64,000 nt of DNA, taken from Polaribacter sp. Hel_I_88. GTDB lineage: Bacteria > Bacteroidota > Bacteroidia > Flavobacteriales > Flavobacteriaceae. Where the stretch lies: contig NZ_JHZZ01000001.1 in assembly GCF_000687935.1 (NCBI RefSeq), positions 3,110,001-3,174,000 on the forward strand, written 5' to 3'. Below, piece after piece: positions 8,038 to 16,742 of this stretch; position 1 is the stretch's first letter; each line of letters starts with the position of its first letter. Both the position numbers and the translations under genes were made by a program. Under the pieces are notes generated by a model. It was given only the letters and a program-made list of their open reading frames with translations. It was not told where the DNA came from and made no database searches.

Positions 8038-8979
8038 TTGGCCACATCTTCAAAGAAAATACCGAAAACATTTATTACTTTTCTAATCATCTCTTTTTTG
8101 ATTTGGTTATTAATTACTTTTTCCAAAGAATATACAACAGTAATAACATATCCTGTAAATTATAACAATATTGCACAAGATAAATTATTGCAAGAAAGCC
8201 CCATAAAAAAAATAGATCTTTCTATTACAGCAACTGGTTTTAAGATTTTAAGAGCAAAATTAAACACAAAAAAAATTAATATAGAAGCTTCTAATTTGCG
8301 AAAAAAAAGTGCTTCAAAATTTTATATTTTACCAAAAAATCAAATAACAAAAATTCAAAAGCAATTATTGAATGGTATTGTTATACAAGAAATATTACAA
8401 GACACCATTTTTTTAAATTTAGGAGTTTTGACCTCTAAAAAAGTTGCGTTAAAACCACAAGTAAATATTACCTATCACATTGGTTACGATTTATTAGACG
8501 AACTTATAATAACTCCAGATTCTATTGTAATTTCTGGACCAGAAGATCAATTAAATTCAATTACACATCTTAATTTGAGTCCTTTAAATTTAAAAGGAGT
8601 AAAAGCTAGTTTTACAAAAGAAGTTTCAATTTTAAAATCTAAAAATCAAAAGAATTTAAAGTTTAAAGATACCAAAGTAACCATTACTGGTAAAGTAGAT
8701 AAGTTTACAGAAGGCACTGTTAAAGTCCCTTTTATTATTAAAAATTTACCAGAAGACACAGATTTAACTATTTTAACGGATAATGTAGAAATAGTGTATG
8801 TAGTTGCTTTATCTAATTTTGCAAAAGTATCAGAAGCCTCTTTTATTATAGAATGCGATTATGCAATGGCTGTTAAAAATGATGTTGGTTATTTAATTCC
8901 TAAAATAACAACAGACGTCGATTTTATAAAAAACATTAAAATAATTCCTAGTAAAATTGATTTTTTAATTCAAAAATAA
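8038..8979 (+). CDS. YbbR-like domain protein (CdaR-related)
   Basis: 313 residues with an N-terminal membrane anchor (FITFLIISFLIWLLITF) and repeated YbbR-type beta domains behind it (VTYPVNYNNI..., then ...DSIVISGPEDQLNSI). In Gram-positives YbbR/CdaR regulates the diadenylate cyclase; no such cyclase is seen here. The start is TTG at 8038, giving MATSSKKIPK before the anchor; no ATG lies upstream. Its stop codon abuts the coaE start with no gap, so the two are translationally coupled. Confidence 0.8.
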   Translation: MATSSKKIPKTFITFLIISFLIWLLITFSKEYTTVITYPVNYNNIAQDKLLQESPIKKIDLSITATGFKILRAKLNTKKINIEASNLRKKSASKFYILPKNQITKIQKQLLNGIVIQEILQDTIFLNLGVLTSKKVALKPQVNITYHIGYDLLDELIITPDSIVISGPEDQLNSITHLNLSPLNLKGVKASFTKEVSILKSKNQKNLKFKDTKVTITGKVDKFTEGTVKVPFIIKNLPEDTDLTILTDNVEIVYVVALSNFAKVSEASFIIECDYAMAVKNDVGYLIPKITTDVDFIKNIKIIPSKIDFLIQK

Positions 8980-9573
8980 ATGAAAATTGTTGGGCTAACA
9001 GGTGGTATTGGAAGTGGTAAAACTACAGTTGCAAAATTCTTTGCAGAGTTTAAAAATGTTGCTATTTATATTGCTGATGCAGAAGCTAAAAAGCTAATGA
9101 ATTCATCAAAAATTATAAAAGAAAATTTAATAAAAGAGTTTGGGCAAAAGTCTTTTGTAAATGGTGAATTAAATCGAGAATTTATCTCAGAAATTGTTTT
9201 TAAAGATTCAGCAAAATTAGCCATTCTAAATAGTATTGTTCACCCAGAAGTTCGCAAACATTTTCAAGATTTTGTAAAAAATAATCAAGATAAAGATTAT
9301 ATCATTTACGAGAACGCTATTCTTTTTGAAAGTAAAAGCAATGTATTTTGCGATATTGTTATAACTGTATATGCAGCTTTAAATACAAAAATTAATAGAG
9401 TTATGGCAAGAGATTCATCAACCAAAACAGCTGTTTTAAATAGAATGAAAAGCCAATGGAATGATGTTAAAAAAATACTACAATCTAACTATATAATTGA
9501 TAACGAAAAACTTGAAGATACTGAAAATCAGGTTCATAAAATTCATAATATTTTAACACAATATTACGTTTGA
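8980..9573 (+). CDS. coaE: Dephospho-CoA kinase
   Basis: 197 residues; catalyses the last step of coenzyme A synthesis, ATP-dependent phosphorylation of dephospho-CoA. The P-loop GGIGSGKT is at residues 8-15, IADAEAKKLM follows as the conserved DAD-like acceptor region, HPEVRKHF and the LLFE-like AILFESK complete the family pattern. The length is normal. It starts immediately after the YbbR stop codon and ends the block; the two-component system 109 bases on appears separate. Confidence 0.93.
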   Translation: MKIVGLTGGIGSGKTTVAKFFAEFKNVAIYIADAEAKKLMNSSKIIKENLIKEFGQKSFVNGELNREFISEIVFKDSAKLAILNSIVHPEVRKHFQDFVKNNQDKDYIIYENAILFESKSNVFCDIVITVYAALNTKINRVMARDSSTKTAVLNRMKSQWNDVKKILQSNYIIDNEKLEDTENQVHKIHNILTQYYV

Positions 9574-9682
9574 TTTTCTAAATATTTAAGAATTCTGTTA
9601 AATTACTCATAAATTTACGTTGTTTTTGTTAATCTACGTTAAAATCGTTAATTGCAATTTTATAATAACTTAACTTTGATAT

Positions 9683-11251
9683 ATGGGCAAAAAAATGTTT
9701 GTTCTTATTGTTGTTTTAATGAGCGTTTCCCTGATGGGAATTATCGCTGTTCAGCTCTATTGGATTAACAATGCAGTAGAAAGTAAAAATGAACAATTTA
9801 CCAATGATGTTATGAGATCATTAGGTAGTATTGCTGAGAGAATTAATGAAAAACAAGAAAATCAAGTTTATAGTGAAATACAAGATATTATAAATGCAAG
9901 AGCTTCTGCAGACAATGCACAAATAAAAAATTTTTTAATTCAACAAATAGATACAACAAACAATAGAAAAATAACATTTGGATCCACTGTTTTAGAGGAA
10001 AACTTTGAAATTCCTTTAGATTTTCTTGATAATGAAAGTATAATCTTTACAAGAGTTTCTGGTAAAAAAGATTTTTCTCAAACAAGTTTGATAAAAGGAG
10101 TAGATGATCTTTTTAAACCCATAGAAGAAAAACGTTATTCGTTTACAAGTAGATTAAAAAAAATAAATGAAAGTTTGTTTGATGATGTAATGGATAATTA
10201 CAAAAAAATATATCCAATAAACCAAAGAGTAAATAATAACGAGCTAAATGAAACTATAAAAGACGAATTAAAAAAACGAAATATAAATTTAGATTTTAAA
10301 TATGGCGTCTATGGAAATGATGGTTTAGCAACAAAATTGAAATCAGGATATTACACAATTAATACAAAGAATAGTTACAAATATCCATTGTTTAAAAATG
10401 ATGAAGATGTTCCAGAATATATACTATATGTAACGTTTCCAAAAAAAAATGAACATATCTTATCAGGTATTTCAGGTATTTTGCTATTATCATTGTTTTT
10501 TATATTAATTATTATTATTGCATTTTCAAGTTCTTTATATCAATTGATAAAACAGAAAAAATTATCAGAAATTAAAACTGATTTTATCAATAATATGACT
10601 CATGAGTTTAAAACACCAATTGCAACAATTAATTTGGCTATTGACTCTATAAAGAATCCAAAAATTATTAATGATACAGAAAAAGTAATTCGTTATGTAA
10701 ATATGATTCGTGACGAAAATAAAAGAATGCACAAGCAAGTGGAAAACGTTTTGCGTATTTCAAAATTAGAAAAAAACCAATTAGATATTAGTACAGAAAC
10801 TATTGATATTCATGAAGTAATTGAAGATGCTATTAATCACGTTAGCCTTTTAATTGATGATAAAAAAGGAAGCGTAGAAACACATTTTCAGGCAATTACA
10901 TCAGAAATAAATGGAAACGAATTCCATTTAACAAATGTTTTTGTAAATATTTTAGAAAATGGAATTAAATACACGCAAGGAGCACCAAAAATTGATGTGT
11001 ATACAGAAAGTGCCAATAAATTTTTTATTATCAAAATAAAAGACGAAGGCATAGGAATGAGTAAAAATGTTCAGAAACAAGTGTTTGATAAATTTTACAG
11101 AGAGCAAAAAGGAAACGTGCATGACGTAAAAGGGCATGGTTTAGGGTTGGCTTATGTAAAAGAAATTGTAGAAAAGCATCATGGAACAGTTTTTGTAGAA
11201 AGTGAAAAAGGAGAAGGAAGCATATTCACAGTTAAATTACCTTTAATTTAA
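9683..11251 (+). CDS. Sensor histidine kinase (RprX-like)
   Basis: 522 residues: membrane helix at about 5-27, a periplasmic sensor domain of some 230 residues, a second helix at 259-283, then the kinase. The phospho-accepting His307 is in NNMTHEFKTPIATI; the N box is NVFVNILENGIKYT, G1 is DEGIGM and G2 GHGLGLAYVKEIV. The sensor domain carries no recognisable fold name. It is followed 10 bases later by its response regulator, and the pair resembles Bacteroides RprXY. A TAACTTTG -7-like box at 9671-9678 ends only 4 bases before the ATG, so either the message is nearly leaderless or the box is chance. Confidence 0.9.
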   Translation: MGKKMFVLIVVLMSVSLMGIIAVQLYWINNAVESKNEQFTNDVMRSLGSIAERINEKQENQVYSEIQDIINARASADNAQIKNFLIQQIDTTNNRKITFGSTVLEENFEIPLDFLDNESIIFTRVSGKKDFSQTSLIKGVDDLFKPIEEKRYSFTSRLKKINESLFDDVMDNYKKIYPINQRVNNNELNETIKDELKKRNINLDFKYGVYGNDGLATKLKSGYYTINTKNSYKYPLFKNDEDVPEYILYVTFPKKNEHILSGISGILLLSLFFILIIIIAFSSSLYQLIKQKKLSEIKTDFINNMTHEFKTPIATINLAIDSIKNPKIINDTEKVIRYVNMIRDENKRMHKQVENVLRISKLEKNQLDISTETIDIHEVIEDAINHVSLLIDDKKGSVETHFQAITSEINGNEFHLTNVFVNILENGIKYTQGAPKIDVYTESANKFFIIKIKDEGIGMSKNVQKQVFDKFYREQKGNVHDVKGHGLGLAYVKEIVEKHHGTVFVESEKGEGSIFTVKLPLI

Positions 11252-11261
11252 AATAATAAAA

Positions 11262-11963
11262 ATGGGAAGTAAAAAAATATTATTAGTAGAAGACGATCCA
11301 AATTTCGGAACCGTTTTAAAAGATTATTTAGCGTTAAATGATTATAACGTTACACATGCAAAAGATGGTATAGAAGGCTTAATTATGTTTAAAAATAGCG
11401 ATTACGACTTGTGTATTTTAGATGTTATGATGCCAAGAAAAGATGGTTTTTCTTTAGCACAAGATATTAGAGTTACTAATAAAGAAGTGCCAATTATTTT
11501 TTTAACAGCAAAAACTTTAAAAGAAGATGTTTTAAAAGGATATGCTGTTGGTGCAGATGATTATTTAAACAAACCTTTTGATTCTGAAGTTTTATTGCAT
11601 AAAATTAAAGCAATTTTACAACGTAAAGAATCGGATAAAACAGCGGAATCAGAGCAATTTGAGTTTAAAATTGGATCTTTTTTCTTCAACTCTAAATTAC
11701 GTCATTTATCTGTTGGCGAAGAAGGAGAACCAAATAAACTGTCGCCAAAAGAAAGTAAATTGTTGCGCATGTTAGCCATTCATAAAAATGATTTAATGCC
11801 AAGAGAATTGGCACTTACAAAAATCTGGAGAGATGATAACTACTTTACTTCTAGAAGTATGGATGTTTACATTGCTAAATTACGTAAGTATTTAAAAGAA
11901 GATGAAATGGTGGAAATTTTAAATATTCATGGAGAAGGTTTTAGGCTAGTAGATAAAACTTAA
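11262..11963 (+). CDS. OmpR-family response regulator (RprY-like)
   Basis: 233 residues with an N-terminal receiver domain (acidic pair E10-D12, phospho-acceptor Asp54 in CILDVMMP, and the KPF motif after DDYLNK) and a C-terminal winged-helix DNA-binding domain ending SRSMDVYIAKLRKYLKEDE and NIHGEGFRLV. It partners the kinase just upstream. The very conserved opening KILLVEDDPNFGTVLKDYL is typical of the Bacteroidota RprY lineage. A terminator follows at 11984-12016. Confidence 0.93.
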   Translation: MGSKKILLVEDDPNFGTVLKDYLALNDYNVTHAKDGIEGLIMFKNSDYDLCILDVMMPRKDGFSLAQDIRVTNKEVPIIFLTAKTLKEDVLKGYAVGADDYLNKPFDSEVLLHKIKAILQRKESDKTAESEQFEFKIGSFFFNSKLRHLSVGEEGEPNKLSPKESKLLRMLAIHKNDLMPRELALTKIWRDDNYFTSRSMDVYIAKLRKYLKEDEMVEILNIHGEGFRLVDKT

Positions 11964-11983
11964 AAAATAAAACTTCCTATAAT

Positions 11984-12016
11984 AAAAACTCAATTTGTAT
12001 TTCAGGTTGAGTTTTT
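11984..12016 (+). terminator. Intrinsic terminator after the two-component operon
   Basis: AAAAACTCAA and TTGAGTTTTT form a perfect 10-bp stem with a 12-base loop and a T-rich tail. The tsaC-like gene begins only 11 bases later. Confidence 0.8.
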
Positions 12017-12026
12017 GTAATTTTAT

Positions 12027-12650
12027 ATGATGGCAGAATTTATTAAAATTTATAACGAAAACCCAAATCAAAAAGCAATTGATAAAATTGTAAAGGTTTT
12101 AAAAAACGATGGTGTAATTATTTATCCTACAGATACCGTTTATGGTTTAGGCTGTGATATAAATAGTAATAAAGCTTTAGAAAGAATTGCTTTAATGAAA
12201 GGTGTAAAACTAGAAAAAGCAAAATTTTCTTTTATTTGTGATAGTTTAAGCCATTTATCAGATTACGTAAAACAAATAGATTCGCCAACATTCAAAATTT
12301 TAAAACGAGCTTTACCTGGGCCTTACACGTTTATTTTACCAGGAAGTAATAATTTACCTAAAGTTTTTAAGAAGAAAAAAACAGTCGGAATTAGAATTCC
12401 AGATAACAATATTGTAAAAGCGATTGTCTCTTCTTTAGGAAACCCAATTGTTTCGACTTCTATTAGAGATGATGATGACGTTTTGGAATATACAACTGAT
12501 CCAGAATTAATTTTTGAAAAATGGGAAAACTTGGTAGATTTAGTCATTGATGGTGGTTATGGAGATAATTATGCATCTACAATTATCGATTTAACTGGTA
12601 TTGAACCTGAAGTTGTAAGAGAAGGAAAAGGAAGTTTAGAGATTCTTTAA
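12027..12650 (+). CDS. L-threonylcarbamoyladenylate synthase (TsaC/YciO family)
   Basis: 207 residues of the YrdC fold. The family motif is YPTDTVYGLGCDINSNKAL near residue 33, followed by KGVKLEKAKFSFIC (the usual K-R-x-x-K-P region is less canonical here, which is closer to YciO), GPYTFILPGS, TVGIRIPDN, IVSTSIR and STIIDLTG. The enzyme makes threonylcarbamoyl-AMP for tRNA t6A37; TsaD, the transferase of the pathway, is at 19.5 kb. Whether this copy is the main TsaC or a YciO paralogue cannot be decided from the window. Confidence 0.85.
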   Translation: MMAEFIKIYNENPNQKAIDKIVKVLKNDGVIIYPTDTVYGLGCDINSNKALERIALMKGVKLEKAKFSFICDSLSHLSDYVKQIDSPTFKILKRALPGPYTFILPGSNNLPKVFKKKKTVGIRIPDNNIVKAIVSSLGNPIVSTSIRDDDDVLEYTTDPELIFEKWENLVDLVIDGGYGDNYASTIIDLTGIEPEVVREGKGSLEIL

Positions 12651-12829
12651 TTCAAAGTTCAGAGTTCAAGGTTCAGAATTTGTCTGTTTGAGTGATTTTC
12701 GATTTTTTGAGAAAATTCTATCGAGAACTTGTTAAAACTAGCAATCTTTTTTAAAAAACATCTTTGCGATTTCCTCTGCGTTTTTGCGTTTGAACTTTAA
12801 CTTTGAATTCAAAATTTTGAATCTTGAAC
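12651..12829. repeat. Intergenic repeat-rich segment with a GAGTGA...CGAGAAC unit
   Basis: Nothing coding. 12682-12728 is a diverged copy of the unit that flanks the IS110 element (47953-48001 and 49491-49539): GTCTGTTTGAGTGA at the left, a central inverted repeat, and TCTATCGAGAAC at the right. Around it are GTTCA-type short repeats and the 'GCGATTTCCTCTGCGTTTTTGCG' type filler cut here to its key words GCGATTTCCTCTGCG, which is common between flavobacterial genes. Confidence 0.55.
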
Positions 12830-13828
12830 CTATTCCAGTTCTTCAAACTTTTTTCTACCTAAAAAGAAATACTGCCAAACAATGCTAGTTTGTAAATTAT
12901 AGTCTTGTTTTTTTTGAAGTTTTCTTCGTTTTCCTAAAAATTTAAAAAAGTTTTTATAAAAACTTAAATGTGCTTTAATAATAGACCAAGTGTGGATTGG
13001 TCTTAATTCAAACATGAATTTAATTCCTGCAATTCCGTCTAAAATTAAGCGAGAAAAAACCACAAATAGGAACCATTTTTTTGGTACATTTTTTACCACA
13101 TTTAACAAGCTATTTCTAAAGTTTAAATATGTTTTATGAGGATTTGTTTCTTGTAAAGTTGCTCCACCAACATGAAAAACTGTTGACAAACCTACATATT
13201 TAACCTTGTAACCTATATTTTGAGTTCGCCAGCACAAATCAATTTCTTCTTGATGCGCAAAATAATCTTCATCAAAACCATTTAATTGATGATACACTTT
13301 AGAGCGAATAAAAAAACAAGCTCCTGATGCCCAAAAAATTTCAGCAATATCATTAAATTGATTTGCATCTGTTTCAAGATGATTAAAAACGCGTCCTCTG
13401 CAATAAGGATATCCATATAAATCAATAAAACCACCTGCAGCACCTGCATATTCAAACTTATCTTTCTCTTTATAATCTAGAATTTTCGGTTGAATGATTG
13501 CTGTTTTTTCATCACTTTTAAAAACATCTACAATAGGAGAGAGCCAATTTTCGGTTACTTCTACATCAGAATTAATTAAGCAATAAATATCTGCTTTGAT
13601 GGATTGTAAAGCATCATTATAACCTTTTGCATAGCCGCCATTTACAGCGTTTTGGATAATTTTTACAGCAGGATAAAATTCTTTAATATACTTAATGGAA
13701 CTGTCAGTAGAAGCATTGTCGGCCACATAAATTTCGGCTTCGTTCGCGCTAAAATTTACGATTGATGGCAAAAACTGTTCAAGTAGTTTTTGTCCATTCC
13801 AATTTAATATGACAATTGCTGTTTTCAA
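12830..13828 (-). CDS. Glycosyltransferase family 2 protein
   Basis: 332 residues of GT-A fold. The opening is KTAIVILNWNGQKLLEQFL, with VADNASTDSS and the nucleotide-sugar/metal motif INSDVEVTENW; FWASGACFFIRS and GFDEDYFAHQEEIDLCWR are the acceptor-side motifs of the rhamnosyltransferase-like WbbL group. It probably transfers a sugar to a surface glycan at the inner face of the membrane. It lies 46 bases or more downstream of the HsdR-N gene on the same strand, an arrangement I recognise as frequent near holA in Flavobacteriaceae. Confidence 0.9.
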   Translation of the reverse strand: MKTAIVILNWNGQKLLEQFLPSIVNFSANEAEIYVADNASTDSSIKYIKEFYPAVKIIQNAVNGGYAKGYNDALQSIKADIYCLINSDVEVTENWLSPIVDVFKSDEKTAIIQPKILDYKEKDKFEYAGAAGGFIDLYGYPYCRGRVFNHLETDANQFNDIAEIFWASGACFFIRSKVYHQLNGFDEDYFAHQEEIDLCWRTQNIGYKVKYVGLSTVFHVGGATLQETNPHKTYLNFRNSLLNVVKNVPKKWFLFVVFSRLILDGIAGIKFMFELRPIHTWSIIKAHLSFYKNFFKFLGKRRKLQKKQDYNLQTSIVWQYFFLGRKKFEELE

Positions 13829-13874
13829 GTTTGCGAATTTACATTTTATAAACTGGATTATAACTAAAGTTTTC

Positions 13875-14318
13875 TTAATTATAAGCAGGTATTTCTTTCA
13901 AGAAAATATAGGTTTCTTTTTCAAAATCCATTTTACAATAAAAATGAGTTAAACCATTGGTAACTATTAAATAATTAGCTTTTAGTTTTAAATTATAACG
14001 AGCAATTTGATCGAAAGTAGCTTGAGTTATTTGTATTTGTGGTGCTTTGCATTCTACGATAATATCAGGATTTCCATCAGCATCAAAAACTAGAATATCA
14101 GTCCTTTTTTTTCGATTGTTAATGGTTAATTGCTTTTCTAAAGCAATCAAAGAAACAGGATATTTTTTTTCATCAATTAAATACTGCACAAAATGCTGAC
14201 GAACCCATTCTTCTGGAGTTAAAACAAAATATTTTTTTCGTAAATTATCAAAAATAAGCGTCTTATTTTCGCTACTTTTGAGTTTGAATTTATAGTTTGG
14301 TAAATTGAGGTTTATCAT
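13875..14318 (-). CDS. Orphan type I restriction HsdR N-terminal domain protein (PD-(D/E)XK fold)
   Basis: About 147 residues comprising only an HSDR_N-type nuclease domain (PF13588): VLTPEEWVRQHFVQYLI, then the catalytic-type motif with Asp in RTDILVFD and Glu-Cys-Lys in PDIIVECKAP. No helicase or methylase gene is present, so it is not a restriction system. It is a conserved stand-alone gene near holA in this family; function unknown. The ATG at 14318 (MINLNLPNYKF) is favoured; starts at 14324 and 14339 are in frame but leave almost no room before the divergent GxxExxY gene at 14348. Confidence 0.8.
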   Translation of the reverse strand: MINLNLPNYKFKLKSSENKTLIFDNLRKKYFVLTPEEWVRQHFVQYLIDEKKYPVSLIALEKQLTINNRKKRTDILVFDADGNPDIIVECKAPQIQITQATFDQIARYNLKLKANYLIVTNGLTHFYCKMDFEKETYIFLKEIPAYN

Positions 14319-14347
14319 CTTCATTACAACGAATATCATAATTAAAT

Positions 14348-14713
14348 ATGATTTATAAAAAAGAAAGTTATGATATTGTTGGAACTTTATTTGAAGTTCA
14401 TAATAATTTGGGAGGTGGTTTTTTGGAAGTTGTATATAAAGATGCTTTAGAGCATGAGTTTAAGCTAAAAAACATTTCTTACGAAAGGGAAAAAGAATAT
14501 ACAGTTAATTATAAGGAAATAGTTTTAGCACATAAATTTTTTGCAGATTTTGTTGTTTTAGATAAAATAATTTTGGAGATTAAATCAGTTAAAGAATTTC
14601 ACCCAAAACATATTGCCCAATGCATTAATTATTTGAAAGTGTCTGGTAATAAACTTTGTATATTAGTTAATTTTCGGAATGAGTCATTAGAATTTAAAAG
14701 GATTGTATTATAA
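14348..14713 (+). CDS. GxxExxY protein (PDDEXK_3 nuclease-like)
   Basis: 121 residues. The name-giving motif is G24-F-L-E27-V-V-Y30, and a PD-(D/E)XK-type site is formed by Asp67 in FFADFVVL and Glu77-Ile-Lys79 in ILEIKSVKE, with the following HIAQCINYLKVSGNKLCILVNF typical of the family (PF13366). Function is not established. The gene seems inserted between the HsdR-N gene and holA, and its stop is followed after 9 bases by the first of three palindromic elements (14723-15221). Nothing in its composition sets it apart from the neighbours. Confidence 0.88.
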   Translation: MIYKKESYDIVGTLFEVHNNLGGGFLEVVYKDALEHEFKLKNISYEREKEYTVNYKEIVLAHKFFADFVVLDKIILEIKSVKEFHPKHIAQCINYLKVSGNKLCILVNFRNESLEFKRIVL

Positions 14714-14722
14714 ATGGGTTTA

Positions 14723-14851
14723 GCCACGAATTCGCGAATTTTTGTGGTTGAGAATGAAAAAAAAGAATTTCACTAATTTAAATCCTTTGGATTTAAATTT
14801 ATAATAATTGTTTTAGAGTATGATTAATTTTTTAATTCGTGAATTCGTGGC
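14723..14851. repeat. Palindromic element, copy 1 (129 bp)
   Basis: Left end GCCACGAATTCGCGAATT and right end AATTCGTGAATTCGTGGC are inverted repeats with one mismatch. In the middle, AATTTAAATCC (14775-14785) pairs with GGATTTAAATT (14789-14799) across a TTT loop. It starts 9 bases after the GxxExxY stop codon. Confidence 0.85.
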
Positions 14852-14881
14852 AATTTTAAAGCAATAATTGAAGTGTCTTCA

Positions 14882-15028
14882 GCCACGAATTTACGAATTT
14901 TGTGGTTGAAAATAAAAAACAGAATTTCACGAATATAAATCCTTTGGATTTATATTTTTAATTAGCGGTAATTATTTAAAGGTTGAGTTTAAGAGTATAA
15001 TTATTTTTTTAACTTGTGAATTTAGGGC
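14882..15028. repeat. Palindromic element, copy 2 (147 bp)
   Basis: Same plan as copy 1. The left end GCCACGAATTTACGAATT is intact, the right end is diverged (ends GAATTTAGGGC). The central stem is AATATAAATCC/GGATTTATATT (14932-14956), with a paired T-A to A-T change against copy 1. Confidence 0.8.
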
Positions 15029-15073
15029 GATTATTATAGAATTAATTTTACTCATAATTTATGAAAAATTTTA

Positions 15074-15221
15074 GCCACGAATTCACGAATTTTTGTGGTT
15101 GAAAATAAAAAACAGAACTTCACGAATATAAATCCTTTGGATTTATATTTTTAATTAGTGGTAATTATTTAAAGTTTGAGTTTAAGAGTATAATTATTTT
15201 TTTAATTTGTGAATTCGAGGC
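15074..15221. repeat. Palindromic element, copy 3 (148 bp)
   Basis: Nearly identical to copy 2 internally. The left end is GCCACGAATTCACGAATT, the right end GAATTCGAGGC. The central stem AATATAAATCC/GGATTTATATT lies at 15125-15149. It ends 65 bases before holA. Confidence 0.85.
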
Positions 15222-15286
15222 AATTATTTTAGAATTAGGTTTTAAAAATATAAATCCATTTAAGTTAAGGAAAAAATAAGTAGTAA

Positions 15287-16288
15287 ATGAACGAGATAAG
15301 AACCATTGTTTCAGATATTAAAAAAGGCGATATAAAACCCATATATTTTTTAATGGGAGAAGAGCCTTATTACATTGATAAAATATCTGATTACATAGAA
15401 AAAACGGTTTTAGATGAAGCAGAAAAAGGCTTTAATCAGCAAATAATGTATGGTAGAGATGCAAGTATAGAGGATATTGTAGGTGCTGCAAAACGTTATC
15501 CAATGATGGCTGAAAGACAGGTCTTGATTGTTAAAGAAGCACAAGATTTAAGCAGAACTATAGAAAAATTGGTTGCTTATGCTCTAAATCCACAGCCCAC
15601 CACAGTTTTGGTCATCAACTATAAATACAAAAAGTTAGATAAGCGTAAAAAACTCCATAAAGCCATTGCAAAATCGGGTTTAATTTTTGAAAGTAAAAAA
15701 CTATACGACAATCAAGTTTCAGATTGGATTAGAAGAGTTTTAAGTGGAAAGAACTATCACATTGAGCCAAAAGCAGCTCATATGTTGGTGGAGTTTTTAG
15801 GAACTAATTTAAGCAAAATTGCCAATGAACTAGATAAACTAATGTTAATTTTACCAGTAGAAACAATTATTAACGATAAACATATTGAAGAGAATATAGG
15901 CATATCCAAAGACTTTAATAATTTTGAGTTACAAAAAGCTGTTGGTGCCAAAGACATTAAAAAAGCGAATAGAATTATCAATTATTTTGTTGAGAATCCA
16001 AAGAATAATCCAACAGTAATGACAATTTCTTTATTAAATAGCTTCTTTACAAAGTTGCTGTTATTTCATGGTTTACAAAATAAATCTAAAGATGCAGTTT
16101 CTAAATCTTTAGGCGTTGGTTTTTATTTTATTGATGATTATTTTGCGGCTGCTAGAAATTATCCAATGAGAAAAGTTGCACAGGTAATTGCATTTTTAAG
16201 AGATGCAGATGTAAAGAGTAAAGGAGTTGGAGCAAGCCAGACACAAAGAGATATTTTAAAAGAATTATTATTTAAAATTTTACATTAA
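15287..16288 (+). CDS. holA: DNA polymerase III subunit delta
   Basis: 333 residues, normal for HolA, which opens the beta clamp as part of the clamp loader. It begins MNEIRTIVSDIKKGDIKPIY, with FLMGEEPYYIDKISDYIE, the segment RYPMMAERQVLIVKEAQDL, and the C-terminal collar part ending LLKELLFKILH-like (DILKELLFKILH). The 3-dehydro core shows LVEFLGTNLSKIANELDKL. It lies just after the palindromic array. DUF1569 follows one base later, suggesting one transcript. Confidence 0.9.
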   Translation: MNEIRTIVSDIKKGDIKPIYFLMGEEPYYIDKISDYIEKTVLDEAEKGFNQQIMYGRDASIEDIVGAAKRYPMMAERQVLIVKEAQDLSRTIEKLVAYALNPQPTTVLVINYKYKKLDKRKKLHKAIAKSGLIFESKKLYDNQVSDWIRRVLSGKNYHIEPKAAHMLVEFLGTNLSKIANELDKLMLILPVETIINDKHIEENIGISKDFNNFELQKAVGAKDIKKANRIINYFVENPKNNPTVMTISLLNSFFTKLLLFHGLQNKSKDAVSKSLGVGFYFIDDYFAAARNYPMRKVAQVIAFLRDADVKSKGVGASQTQRDILKELLFKILH

Positions 16289-16289
16289 A

Positions 16290-16742
16290 ATGAAAAATAT
16301 TTTCACCAAAGAAATTACAGCAGAAGTTATTTCAAGAATTGAAAACTTAACTTCCCAAAAACAACCAATTTGGGGTAAAATGTCTGTGTCGCAAATGCTG
16401 GCTCATTGTTGTGTTACTTATGAAATGGTATATACAGATAAACATCCAAGACCAAATGCATTTACAAGGTTTATGATGAAAGCTTTGATTAAAAACATAG
16501 TAACTTCAGATAAACCTTATGTTAAAAACGGCAGAACTGCGCGTCAGTTTTTAATTGTTGATGAAAAAGATTTTGTATCAGAAAAAAAACGTTTGATAAA
16601 TTTTATAACGCAAACCCAAGAATTAGGAGAAAAAGAGTTTGAAGGAAAAGCATCTCATTCTTTTGGTAAATTAACAGCGAAAGAATGGAGCACTATGTTT
16701 TATAAACATTTAGACCATCATTTAAGACAGTTTGGAGTTTAG
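16290..16742 (+). CDS. DUF1569 (DinB-like four-helix) protein
   Basis: 150 residues, recognised from KQPIWGKMSVSQMLAHC near the start and KHLDHHLRQFGV at the end, which supply the histidines of the DinB-type metal site. Proteins of this superfamily include bacillithiol-linked transferases, but the role of DUF1569 is unknown. It starts one base after the holA stop and its end overlaps the convergent FkbM gene by 4 bases. Confidence 0.8.
   Translation: MKNIFTKEITAEVISRIENLTSQKQPIWGKMSVSQMLAHCCVTYEMVYTDKHPRPNAFTRFMMKALIKNIVTSDKPYVKNGRTARQFLIVDEKDFVSEKKRLINFITQTQELGEKEFEGKASHSFGKLTAKEWSTMFYKHLDHHLRQFGV

Noticed and set aside
11578..11775. 65-codon frame inside the response regulator
   Set aside because: Overlaps a clear OmpR-family gene in another frame.
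13875..14339. Restriction-modification system
   Set aside because: Only an HsdR N-terminal domain occurs; no helicase, specificity or methylase gene is nearby.
14723..15221. CRISPR-like array of three repeats
   Set aside because: Units are 129-148 bp with terminal inverted repeats and unequal gaps, and no cas genes are present.
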